Shown piece after piece: positions 8,061 through 15,358 of a stretch of 64,000 nucleotides of DNA. The position numbers and the translations under genes are program-made. Within the stretch, counting starts at the first letter, position 1. Each line of letters starts with the position of its first letter. A model generated the notes under the pieces. The model was given only the letters and a program-made list of their open reading frames with translations, was not told where the DNA came from and did no database searches. The stretch is from Chitinophagaceae bacterium (GTDB lineage: Bacteria; Bacteroidota; Bacteroidia; Chitinophagales; Chitinophagaceae), in assembly GCA_025449935.1 (NCBI GenBank), contig JANWIJ010000029.1, positions 16,593 to 80,592 on the forward strand, in the 5' to 3' direction.

Positions 8061-9482
8061 TCACTCAATAATTTTTCCCAGCAATGTTGCCTGTGTGCAG
8101 TGCGTAGCCTTCACCATCACGTAGTCTCCTTTTTCCAGCTGATGATTTTCTTTCGGGAACACCATGACTTTATTCTGACTGCTCCTTCCTTTCCAGGCAG
8201 TTGGATCCTTTTTACTATCTCCTTCAATCAGGACTTTAAATATTTTGCCAATGTCTTTTTGATTGCTTTCCAGCGACAACCTGTTTTGCAGGTCAACAAT
8301 TTCCTGCAGCCTTTTTTTCTTTATCTCTTCCGGGACATCGTCCCGGTACCTTCTTTGTGCCAGCGTGCCCGGTCGTTCGCTGTAAAAGAACATGTAACTG
8401 AAATCGTAGCGACTGTGTTCCATAATGTCCAGCGTATCCTGGTGGTCTTGTTCTTCTTCGGTGCAAAACCCGGCAATGACATCTGAACTGAGCCCACAAT
8501 CAGGAATAATCTCGCGTATCCGCTTTACTTTGGCCATGTACCATTCCCTCGTGTAGGTCCGGTTCATTAACTGGAGAACGCGGGTAGAACCGCTTTGAAC
8601 AGGCAAATGAATGTAGTTACAGATATTTTCATACTTCGCCATGGTATGAAGAACATCGTCAGTTATATCTTTTGGATGCGAGGTGGAAAAGCGTACACGC
8701 AGAAGGGGAGAGACCCGGGCAACTTTCTCCAGCAATTTTGCAAACGTAATCGTCTCGTCATTTTTTTCCTGAACGAAATAATAGCTGTCCACATTTTGGC
8801 CAAGGAGTGTTATTTCTTTATAGCCTTTTTCAAACAGGTCGGTACATTCTGCAAGTATACTTTCGGTATCACGGCTTCTTTCCCGGCCACGGGTAAAAGG
8901 AACTACACAGAAGGAACACATATTATTGCAACCCCGCATAATGCTGACAAATGCACTAACCCCATTACTGTCCAGGCGTACAGGGGAAATATCCGCATAA
9001 GTTTCATCCCGGCTTAATAACACATTGACGGCTTTTTGACCGCCTTCGGCTTCTTCCACTAATCCGGGCAGGGACCGGTAAGCATCCGGGCCCACCACTA
9101 TATCCACCAGGTTTTCTTCTTCGAGGAATTTAGATTTCAACCGCTCTGCCATGCAGCCCAACACCCCCACGAGCATGCCTTTCTTCTCTTTCTTAAGTTT
9201 CTTAAATTCTGTGAGGCGTTTGCGAACCGTTTGTTCTGCTTTTTCCCGTATGGAGCAGGTATTAATGAATACCAGGTCGGCTTCTTCCAGGTTCCCGGTG
9301 GCACCAAAGCCTTCCTTATTTAAAATCGATGCCACAATTTCACTATCCGCAAAATTCATCTGGCAGCCATAGCTCTCAATATAAAACCGCTTTTTATATT
9401 GATTAGGGTCATTGACAAAAGGAGAAAAAGCCTCTCCCTGCCTTTTTTCATCCTGCACTTTATCTGTCACGTAGTCAAGCAT
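8061..9482 (-). CDS. miaB: tRNA-2-methylthio-N6-dimethylallyladenosine synthase
   Basis: A 473-aa radical-SAM methylthiotransferase that adds the 2-methylthio group to i6A37 in tRNAs reading UNN codons. The N-terminal UPF0004 domain has the three cysteines of the auxiliary 4Fe-4S cluster (C40 in [11 protein letters not shown]76 in [11 protein letters not shown]110 in GCMAERLK). The radical-SAM cluster is C185-C189-C192 in [10 protein letters not shown], followed by [14 protein letters not shown]-terminal TRAM domain ends the protein. First gene of the minus-strand operon running to secG. Confidence 0.96.
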   Translation of the reverse strand: MLDYVTDKVQDEKRQGEAFSPFVNDPNQYKKRFYIESYGCQMNFADSEIVASILNKEGFGATGNLEEADLVFINTCSIREKAEQTVRKRLTEFKKLKKEKKGMLVGVLGCMAERLKSKFLEEENLVDIVVGPDAYRSLPGLVEEAEGGQKAVNVLLSRDETYADISPVRLDSNGVSAFVSIMRGCNNMCSFCVVPFTRGRERSRDTESILAECTDLFEKGYKEITLLGQNVDSYYFVQEKNDETITFAKLLEKVARVSPLLRVRFSTSHPKDITDDVLHTMAKYENICNYIHLPVQSGSTRVLQLMNRTYTREWYMAKVKRIREIIPDCGLSSDVIAGFCTEEEQDHQDTLDIMEHSRYDFSYMFFYSERPGTLAQRRYRDDVPEEIKKKRLQEIVDLQNRLSLESNQKDIGKIFKVLIEGDSKKDPTAWKGRSSQNKVMVFPKENHQLEKGDYVMVKATHCTQATLLGKIIE

Positions 9483-9544
9483 TCAACTTTAGATTTCCGG
9501 TTAAAAATATCGGGAGGCAAATATACCCAAATCCCGCGACATTG

Positions 9545-9592
9545 TGACAGGATGTCAGCATAGCATGAAATGCTGATAGACAAACGTTTGTC
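9545..9592. promoter_or_regulatory. Cluster of three dyads upstream of the outer-membrane barrel gene
   Basis: Within 48 bp there are three inverted repeats: TGACA-N3-TGTCA (9545-9557), TCAGCAT-N8-ATGCTGA (9555-9576) and the perfect 14-bp palindrome GACAAACGTTTGTC (9579-9592). They lie between divergent miaB and the barrel gene at 9664. They look like protein-binding operators; the last resembles TetR-type operators in form, but no regulator is identified. Confidence 0.45.
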
Positions 9593-9638
9593 TTTACCGT
9601 TCCACTAAATTATCGCCTGTTATACAGCAGGTTCAGGG

Positions 9639-9646
9639 TATCTTTG
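9639..9646 (+). promoter_or_regulatory. Candidate -7 element TATCTTTG for the barrel gene
   Basis: This is an exact match to the Bacteroidota -7 consensus TAnnTTTG, 17 bp before the ATG at 9664. No good -33 TTTG is seen about 19 bp upstream. If used, the 5' leader would be very short. Confidence 0.4.
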
Positions 9647-9663
9647 GGAGTCTAAATGTTTCG

Positions 9664-12078
9664 ATGAGAAAAAGTATATTTTTTTTTGCTGCCATCCTTT
9701 TCGTTTTTACAGCTGTGGCCCAGGATAAATCGATCCAGGGCATACTGGCGGGGAATGTGATGGATGATAAAAAGAAGGCCCTGGAAGGAGCTACTGTTCA
9801 ACTCGTTTCCCTGGCGGATAGTATTAATAAGCAATCCATTCAAACTGACAAGACCGGTCAATTCGGGTTTACAGGGATCCATTTTGGTTATTATAAGCTT
9901 ACCATCAGTTATATCGGGTTACAAACACTGACACTTGACAGCATTTATTTCAGGACGGAGCGGTATGATTTTAACCTGACGGATATTACCCTGGAACCCC
10001 GTTTAACCGACAAACTTGAAACGGTAGTGATCTATGCCGAGAAACCGTTAATACAGTCCAAGGATGGTAACATTACTTTTAATGCTGGTGAATCGGCACT
10101 GGCAGCGGGAAGTAACGCGAGTGACCTGCTGACAAATGTTCCATTGGTCGCAAAAGATCCGGATGGCAAAATAACGGTGAGGGGTAAAGAACCAAAAATT
10201 TTGATTGATGATAAACCAGTGGAGTTGAACCTGCAGCAGTTGCAGGATTTATTAGAATCATTACCGGGCAGTTCTATTGAGAAAATAGAAGTGATGACCA
10301 ACCCGCCGCCCCAGTATGCCAATGAGCAGGGAGGCGTAATCAATATTATTACCAAAAAAGGAAAAGTAGGTGTCAACGGGAGAATTTCAGTGACGGCTGG
10401 TACACGGGGTGAAGCTACTTTTAATGGAAGCTTTACTTACCGGAAGCAGGGGTTGGCGATCAATATTAATGCAGGAGGGGGGTATAACAGGTATGAAGGA
10501 AACGGTTATACGGTCCGGAATAACCATTATGCGGACTCTTCCAATTTTTTTAATACCACGAATGATTACACGAATAAAAGTTTCAGACCGAATTTCCGGG
10601 TAAATATTGACTACGACATCAATAAGAACAACCTGCTGAACTTCACCTTCAATTATAACCAGAACAGCTACGACAATACCAGTCAGACAGAATACAGGAA
10701 TGTCAACCGGTTTGATGAATTATGGCGGCTTAGCCAGCGTTTTGTCCGCAGCCAGGGTGATAATTACAGCCCCAACCTTAGCCTTAGCTATACCTGGAAA
10801 GGCAAACCAGGAGAAACATTAAAGATCATCACGGGGTTCAGCTATTCGTCGAATCAAAGCGACCGTGATTTTTACCAGGAATTTTTTAACCCCGACCATA
10901 CTCCAAACGGGATTGATTCGACACAGGAGCAGTTAAATGACACGAAGATCAACGGAAATAATATAAGGGTCAACTATGATAAAATGCTGGCTAACAAAAA
11001 GACATTCCTGTCGCTGGGAACAGCTTACAGCAGGAATAATAACCACGTGATTGTGGAGGCCAGCTACAAAAAGAAACCCGAGGGCGTTATGGAGAAACTC
11101 GAGCTGCTCAGCAACGATTTCTGGTTTCACCAGACGGTCAGCAACCTGCGTGGATCTGTAAAACAAATACTCGGTGAGAATTTCAGCTTTACTGCCGGAA
11201 CCGCTGTTGAAAAAACCGCAATCTGGTTTGAATTATTAAAAGATGGAAAAGATGTCAGGAATAATTACTGGACCTGGCTGCCCTTTGCCAATATTAATAA
11301 AACGTGGAAGGAAAAACTAAACCTGACAGTTGCCTACCGCCGGAGCATCAACCGGCCCGGTATTGGTCACCTGAACCCCACTATTGATTTTTCAGATCCA
11401 TACAATATCCGTTTTGGTAATGAGAAATTAGAAGCTTCGACCGCACATAATTTTGATTTTATTATCGGGAGAACGAAACAAAAATATTATGTGAACCTTG
11501 GAACAGGGTATAATATTGTCCAGGATGTTTTCAGCCAGGTGAGAACCCTGTTGCCGGAGGGTAAAACGCAGATCACCTGGGAAAATATCAGCGGGCGGAA
11601 AGAATACGAAGTAAGCAGCTGGAACGGGGTTACCCTTACAAAAAAATTGAAAGTCAATGCCAGTGCCAGTTACACTTACAGCAAGTACAGTGCGTTTGAT
11701 ATAGCCGTGCGAAAATTCCGCAATGGCGGTTCTTTTACCTCCAATATCAACAGCAGCTTTACTCCCACCGACCTGTGGAGCATAACGGGTGGTTTTAATG
11801 TAAACAGGTTTGGTAACCCGCAGGGTTTTGCCCGCTGGAATACGAGTATGAATATGGGCGTACAGAAAAAATTCCTTAATAAACGCCTGGTCGCCACGGT
11901 CAATATCATTGACCCGTTTGTGAACCAGCAACGGAGGATATTTACCTATGGAACTAATTTCAACCTGGAAAGTTATAGTGTAACCAATACGCGGAATTTC
12001 CGGCTGAGCCTTGCTTACAATTTTACCAAACAGCAAAAGAAGAAACCCGTATTACTGAAAACTATAAAACCATCCTGA
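9664..12078 (+). CDS. Outer-membrane beta-barrel protein, TonB-dependent-receptor-like (PF14905 type)
   Basis: 804 aa with a signal peptide (residues 1-19, cleaved near VAQD). A carboxypeptidase-regulatory-like beta domain follows (about 24-105: GNVMDDKKKALEGATVQL... GYYKLTISYIGLQT), then a plug-like region with IKILIDDKPVEL-type wording and IEVMTNPPPQYANEQGGVINIITKKG (about 205-235), then a long barrel with alternating aromatic strands to the C-terminus. Proteins of this plan sit in the outer membrane; ligand unknown. Candidate operators and a -7 box lie upstream. The stop codon is only 12 bp before the tRNA-end repeat at 12091. Confidence 0.85.
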   Translation: MRKSIFFFAAILFVFTAVAQDKSIQGILAGNVMDDKKKALEGATVQLVSLADSINKQSIQTDKTGQFGFTGIHFGYYKLTISYIGLQTLTLDSIYFRTERYDFNLTDITLEPRLTDKLETVVIYAEKPLIQSKDGNITFNAGESALAAGSNASDLLTNVPLVAKDPDGKITVRGKEPKILIDDKPVELNLQQLQDLLESLPGSSIEKIEVMTNPPPQYANEQGGVINIITKKGKVGVNGRISVTAGTRGEATFNGSFTYRKQGLAININAGGGYNRYEGNGYTVRNNHYADSSNFFNTTNDYTNKSFRPNFRVNIDYDINKNNLLNFTFNYNQNSYDNTSQTEYRNVNRFDELWRLSQRFVRSQGDNYSPNLSLSYTWKGKPGETLKIITGFSYSSNQSDRDFYQEFFNPDHTPNGIDSTQEQLNDTKINGNNIRVNYDKMLANKKTFLSLGTAYSRNNNHVIVEASYKKKPEGVMEKLELLSNDFWFHQTVSNLRGSVKQILGENFSFTAGTAVEKTAIWFELLKDGKDVRNNYWTWLPFANINKTWKEKLNLTVAYRRSINRPGIGHLNPTIDFSDPYNIRFGNEKLEASTAHNFDFIIGRTKQKYYVNLGTGYNIVQDVFSQVRTLLPEGKTQITWENISGRKEYEVSSWNGVTLTKKLKVNASASYTYSKYSAFDIAVRKFRNGGSFTSNINSSFTPTDLWSITGGFNVNRFGNPQGFARWNTSMNMGVQKKFLNKRLVATVNIIDPFVNQQRRIFTYGTNFNLESYSVTNTRNFRLSLAYNFTKQQKKKPVLLKTIKPS

Positions 12079-12090
12079 TGGATGGTTGCA

Positions 12091-12111
12091 GAGCGGAAGA
12101 CCGGACTCGAA
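12091..12111. repeat. 21-bp exact copy of the tRNA-Gly 3' end (att-like direct repeat)
   Basis: All 21 bases match 12415-12435, which covers the acceptor 3' strand and part of the T-arm of the tRNA-Gly gene. The two copies lie 324 bp apart in the same orientation and bracket the GIY-YIG reading frame. Flanks also resemble each other loosely (GTTG before both, CCGG after both). The arrangement resembles att sites of elements that integrate at tRNA 3' ends. Confidence 0.85.
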
Positions 12112-12158
12112 TGCCGGCGCTAAAGGCCGGCACCGGGACCGGCAGAGCCGCGTCCCGG
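12112..12158. repeat. GC-rich double hairpin
   Basis: There are two adjacent stem-loops. TGCCGGC / GCCGGCA (12112-12118 with 12126-12132) has a 7-nt loop. CCGGGACCGGC / GCCG-C-GTCCCGG (12133-12158) has an 11-bp stem with one bulged C and a 3-nt loop. The region is clearly more GC-rich than its surroundings and lies directly beside the tRNA-end repeat, inside the cassette. It might act as a terminator-like or recombination structure; there is no T-run. Confidence 0.6.
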
Positions 12159-12409
12159 CCGGGCGTCACTTTGTTTTTCAATGAAGCGCCTTAGCTTTTC
12201 TCTATTCATATTTTTTAATTTTCGCTCCACCGCATAGCCTCACTTCTGGTTGGCTTTTGAATGCTGCAGATGATATCCCAGGGGAGATAGGATGAAGTAA
12301 ATTTCTCATAACCCTTGTTATGACGTTCGATTCGTAGCGTTAAATCCGAAGTCTGCCCGATATAAAAAATATCATGCGAATGGCTATACAGAATGTAGAC
12401 CAGGAACAT
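12120..12409 (-). pseudogene. GIY-YIG nuclease-family gene, frameshifted
   Basis: The first 58 codons give a GIY-YIG domain: VYILYSHSHDIFYIGQTSDL with Y4/Y15-type tyrosines, then the arginine of LRIERHNKG. Translation then hits a stop at 12215 after EAMRWSEN. Shifting by one base at the EAMR codons (about 12233) restores the family C-terminus ERKLKNMNREKLRRFIEKQ and runs on to a stop at 12120. So one base appears to be missing, or a shift is programmed. The ATG lies 3 nt after the CCA of tRNA-Gly. Small single-domain GIY-YIG proteins are of uncertain function in bacteria. Confidence 0.75.
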
Positions 12410-12412
12410 TGT

Positions 12413-12488
12413 TGGAGCGGAAGACCGGACTCGAACCGGCTACCTACAGCTTGGGAAGCTGTCGCTCTACCAGGTGAGCTACTTCCGC
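12413..12488 (-). tRNA. tRNA-Gly (anticodon CCC)
   Basis: A complete 76-nt cloverleaf with encoded CCA. Acceptor GCGGAAG pairs with CTTCCGC; the anticodon stem ACAGC/GCTGT carries the loop TTCCCAA, giving anticodon CCC (reads GGG); the T-arm GCCGG-TTCGAGT-CCGGT is present. The discriminator is T. The GIY-YIG frame begins 3 nt downstream, and the last 21 bases of the gene region are duplicated at 12091-12111. Confidence 0.93.
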
Positions 12489-12514
12489 TTGTTTTAATTT
12501 CCCCGGTTCCTAAT

Positions 12515-13033
12515 TTACGAAACAGATTTCTGAAATGAAATTTTCTTTGCGAGCCAGCTGTCTTTCACAGGCACCAGCCATGTATTTTCCAGTTCTTCTT
12601 TTGTCTGCACAAGATTATTAAAGTATAAAGTGTCCGCATCAATAAACCCATTATCAAAAGCATATTGTATCTGCGCCAGGGGCAAAAGCTGGATCTTATC
12701 ATTGAGCCAGAAAGCCAGCGTGGTTCTGTCAAACAGGTTGACCTTAAACCGTTGTTCAATATCTTTTATCAGCCTCACGGAACTATCGGTACTGCACCCG
12801 CTGACCCCGGTAGCTGTCTCGTCGGCCAGCAAAACGATAAACTGCCCGAAGAACAAGTGTGCCTCTCCTTTTACAGGTGTGCCATGACTTTTCCACTGAC
12901 TCGAAAATTCTTTCAGCAGTTCTTCCATTTCAAGCGCTTCGTTCAGGGTAAACAACCGGTTACACTGGTAGATCCACACTCTTGATCCGGGATGAAAATT
13001 ACCGTCCAGCAGGTATTTATAGTCGGGTTTCAT
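12515..13033 (-). CDS. Conserved Bacteroidota protein of unknown function
   Basis: 172 aa, soluble, no signal peptide. It begins MKPDYKYLLDGNFHPGSRVWIYQCNRLFTLNEALEMEELLK and ends with helices around LEDTWL-like wording (LENTWLVPVKDSWLAKK). Related proteins are often labelled ABC transporter ATPase, but no Walker A or B motif can be found, so that label is not supported. Transcribed toward tRNA-Gly, 26 bp away, and divergent from the gene at 13063 across 29 bp. Confidence 0.75.
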   Translation of the reverse strand: MKPDYKYLLDGNFHPGSRVWIYQCNRLFTLNEALEMEELLKEFSSQWKSHGTPVKGEAHLFFGQFIVLLADETATGVSGCSTDSSVRLIKDIEQRFKVNLFDRTTLAFWLNDKIQLLPLAQIQYAFDNGFIDADTLYFNNLVQTKEELENTWLVPVKDSWLAKKISFQKSVS

Positions 13034-13062
13034 ACCGCTAAATTACAACCAAATAAATACCC

Positions 13063-13476
13063 TTGAAATATTTGCCAAAACCGGAGAATAAGATACTGGT
13101 CCATTGGACCTACAGCCCCGGAGAATGGAGCAATTTCCTCCGTTGCAGCTTCAAACAAAAAGGATTTCTTTTATACATAATTCATTTGGCCATATCCCCA
13201 TTTTCGAAAAGTATAACGGAAGTAAAAATTACGCGTCATGCAGTCTCCATCGGAAATGCACTGTATCATTTCAGTACGGATAGTCACCTGCTGAGAAAAA
13301 TTGATCTGCGGGATGAAGACCGGCAGAATATACTGGCCATCACCTATGACCGGCTTTATGGCAACAGAACATCGCGTAATGAAATCCGGGTTCCCATCCC
13401 CCGGGGAAAATTGAAAGAAGCGGTACAAATTCAGGAAAGTCTGTCCCCTGCGTTAATAAACCCTCAACTGGTATAA
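13063..13476 (+). CDS. Unknown protein with a TTG start
   Basis: 137 aa. An in-frame stop lies three codons upstream and no ATG or GTG exists before the body, so TTG at 13063 is the only reasonable start; the protein contains no other methionine. It begins MKYLPKPENKILVHWTYSPGEWSNF and has a hydrophobic patch FLLYIIHLAIS, followed by a mostly polar basic half. No family recognised. The 3' end overlaps the convergent gene at 13453 by 24 bp. It could be a diverged or decaying gene, but the frame is intact. Confidence 0.6.
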   Translation: MKYLPKPENKILVHWTYSPGEWSNFLRCSFKQKGFLLYIIHLAISPFSKSITEVKITRHAVSIGNALYHFSTDSHLLRKIDLRDEDRQNILAITYDRLYGNRTSRNEIRVPIPRGKLKEAVQIQESLSPALINPQLV

Positions 13477-13917
13477 AAAATCAAATTCCTCCCTGTCATC
13501 TTCGTTAAGAACAAATCCCAATGAGGCCATCTGTTCACCTTTCGAAGCCAGGTTCCCTGATGAATCATACACGGGCCAATGATCGGTCCGGGATAAAAAC
13601 TCCCAGTTTCCGGGTCCGTTCTTTTTCTTGTAAATAACTAGCCCCAGCACGATATGAGGTGTGTTCTGCAGGTGGCTCTGCAATACCTCTACCTGTATCC
13701 CAATGTTGTAATCGTTGATCCTGGCGATTGCTGTAACCGGGCTGAGCGGATTGGCAGTTAATTGAATGGTTTTGGGCGTAATAAGGTTGCTGGTGTCCGG
13801 CTCATAAGTCTCCTTATCTATTTTTGTGATGGATTTAAGCCGGAATTCAATTTTTGTTTGTGCAGCTCCGCTGAAGATGTTGAGGAGGAACAGGAAAGTG
13901 ACAAAATGTTTTTTCAT
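13453..13917 (-). CDS. Exported protein of unknown function
   Basis: 154 aa with a signal peptide (MKKHFVTFLFLLNIFSGAAQ) and a body that reads as beta-rich (TIQLTANPLSPVTAIARINDYNIGIQVEVLQ, then HIVLGLVIYKKKN). No family recognised. The start is 2 bp after the stop of the Fe-S protein gene at 13920, so the two may be co-transcribed. The 3' end overlaps the convergent gene by 24 bp. Confidence 0.7.
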   Translation of the reverse strand: MKKHFVTFLFLLNIFSGAAQTKIEFRLKSITKIDKETYEPDTSNLITPKTIQLTANPLSPVTAIARINDYNIGIQVEVLQSHLQNTPHIVLGLVIYKKKNGPGNWEFLSRTDHWPVYDSSGNLASKGEQMASLGFVLNEDDREEFDFLYQLRVY

Positions 13918-13919
13918 AT

Positions 13920-14699
13920 TCAGGCGAGGCTTGCAGCGATTAATTCAGCGATATCCATCACTTTCACGGTTTCTTCTTTCTCCGCCAGTTTCACACCGTC
14001 GGTCATCATGGTATTGCAAAAGGGGCAGGCTGATGCAATGATAGAAGCGCCCGTGCCGATGGCTTCGTGACTGCGTTCAATATTTATTCTTGTAATCCCT
14101 TTTTCTTCTTCTTTCCACATTTGTGCTCCTCCAGCACCGCAACAAAGGCCGTTACTTTTACAGCGTTTCATTTCTACCAGTTCTGCATCCAGTGCTTCAA
14201 GCACTTTTCTGGGCGCTTCATAAATGTTATTGGCCCGGCCAAGGTAGCAACTGTCGTGGTAGGTTATTTTTTTACCGGTAAAAGAGCCGCCTTCCTTCAG
14301 TTTAATTTTTCCATTGTTTATGAGCTCCTGTAAAAACACGGTATGATGGATGACCTCATAGTTGCCGCCCAGTTCGGGGTATTCATTCTTTATAGTATTG
14401 AAGCAATGCGGGCAGGCCGTTACTATTTTTTTAATACCATAATTATTCAACACCTGGATATTCTGGTAGGCCATCACCTGGAACATAAACTCATTACCGG
14501 CACGCCTGACCGGGTCTCCGGTGCACATTTCTTCTTTGCCTAAAATCGCATAGTTGATGCCGATCTTATCCAGGATAGTAACAAAAGCCCTGGTGATCTT
14601 CTGCGCCCGCTGGTCAAAACTGCCGGCACAACCCACCCAGAAAAGAACTTCGGGGGACTGGCCGTTGGCAAACATTTCTGCGACAGTGCGGATCTGCAT
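13920..14699 (-). CDS. CCG-domain (Fe-S)-binding protein, HdrB/GlcF-like
   Basis: 259 aa starting at MQIRTVAEMFANGQSPEVLFWVGCAGSFDQRAQ (an upstream in-frame Met gives no family-like sequence). Two cysteine-rich CCG-type motifs are visible: ACPHCFNTIKNEYPEL with CYLGRANNIYEAPRKVLEAL and CKSNGLCCGAGGAQMW in the middle, and ACPFCNTMMTDG near the end. Such subunits handle electron transfer in heterodisulfide-reductase-like and glycolate/lactate oxidase complexes. The likely partner is the membrane 4Fe-4S protein at 18269-19597; in relatives the two are usually side by side, here they are about 3.6 kb apart. Confidence 0.85.
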   Translation of the reverse strand: MQIRTVAEMFANGQSPEVLFWVGCAGSFDQRAQKITRAFVTILDKIGINYAILGKEEMCTGDPVRRAGNEFMFQVMAYQNIQVLNNYGIKKIVTACPHCFNTIKNEYPELGGNYEVIHHTVFLQELINNGKIKLKEGGSFTGKKITYHDSCYLGRANNIYEAPRKVLEALDAELVEMKRCKSNGLCCGAGGAQMWKEEEKGITRINIERSHEAIGTGASIIASACPFCNTMMTDGVKLAEKEETVKVMDIAELIAASLA

Positions 14700-14743
14700 A
14701 TTATTGGTTTGGATCAATGCAATATTAATACAATTCACCTTAT

Positions 14744-15268
14744 TTAATTCCACCACGAGATCGTGCTCAGTACTGCTATCACTATAACTATTCCCAGCAG
14801 GACCAGGCCCGCTGTGATCCAGCCCAGGATGATACCGGCTTTTGCTTTAGCATCGTTTGGATTTTCTTTCCTGGCTTCATATCCAAGCACCAATGCAAAT
14901 ACGGTGGCGGCCACACAGGGAATGATAAAAAGGCCAACAGGGATAAATAGACAGGCAAGGCCAATAATTCCAAGTATCATGGCTGTCTTGCCCTTATTTT
15001 TCATACCCGCGGCGCGTTGTGGATTCCCGGCCTTCCTGATCTTCCATTGCAGGACTTTCCATGCAATTTTTTCTTTAAGCGTTAGTTTCCTGCCGATCAG
15101 TTTCTGTACATTTTTTATACTGAGGGCGGTCTTGCCCGGAAAGATGTTACCAGGATTCAGCGATGTTGCGGCTGCTGTATTTTGGGTACTGATGGAATGA
15201 GGCATATTTGCCGCAACAGCTTTGAAAGAGAAAAGAATGACAAAGCCGATGATAAAAATTCTTTTCAT
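14744..15268 (-). CDS. Exported DUF4190-like membrane protein
   Basis: 174 aa from MKRIFIIGFVILFSFKAVAAN (signal peptide); the longer upstream frame has no plausible start. A hydrophilic middle (LTLKEKIAWKVLQWKIRKAG) precedes two or three membrane helices: MILGIIGLACLFIPVGLFIIPCVAATVFALVLGY, then a GIILGWITAGLVLLGIVIVIAVL helix. The spacing of these helices around NPNDAKAKAG matches the DUF4190 pattern found in many Bacteroidota envelope proteins. Function unknown. It is the upstream neighbour of the Fe-S gene on the same strand. Confidence 0.72.
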   Translation of the reverse strand: MKRIFIIGFVILFSFKAVAANMPHSISTQNTAAATSLNPGNIFPGKTALSIKNVQKLIGRKLTLKEKIAWKVLQWKIRKAGNPQRAAGMKNKGKTAMILGIIGLACLFIPVGLFIIPCVAATVFALVLGYEARKENPNDAKAKAGIILGWITAGLVLLGIVIVIAVLSTISWWN

Positions 15269-15358
15269 GAAAGTTGAATTGGTTGAGGATAAATAAAAAT
15301 AGGACAATAAAATGGAGTACTGTGTTGCCGTGTGACTTATTTTTGTTACCTGCAACGG

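Noticed and set aside
9545..9592. Candidate phage attachment or transposon end
   Set aside because: No direct duplication and no mobile gene nearby; the dyads fit an operator better.
12515..13033. ABC transporter ATPase label often used for this family
   Set aside because: No Walker A, signature or Walker B motif can be found, so the label is not supported.
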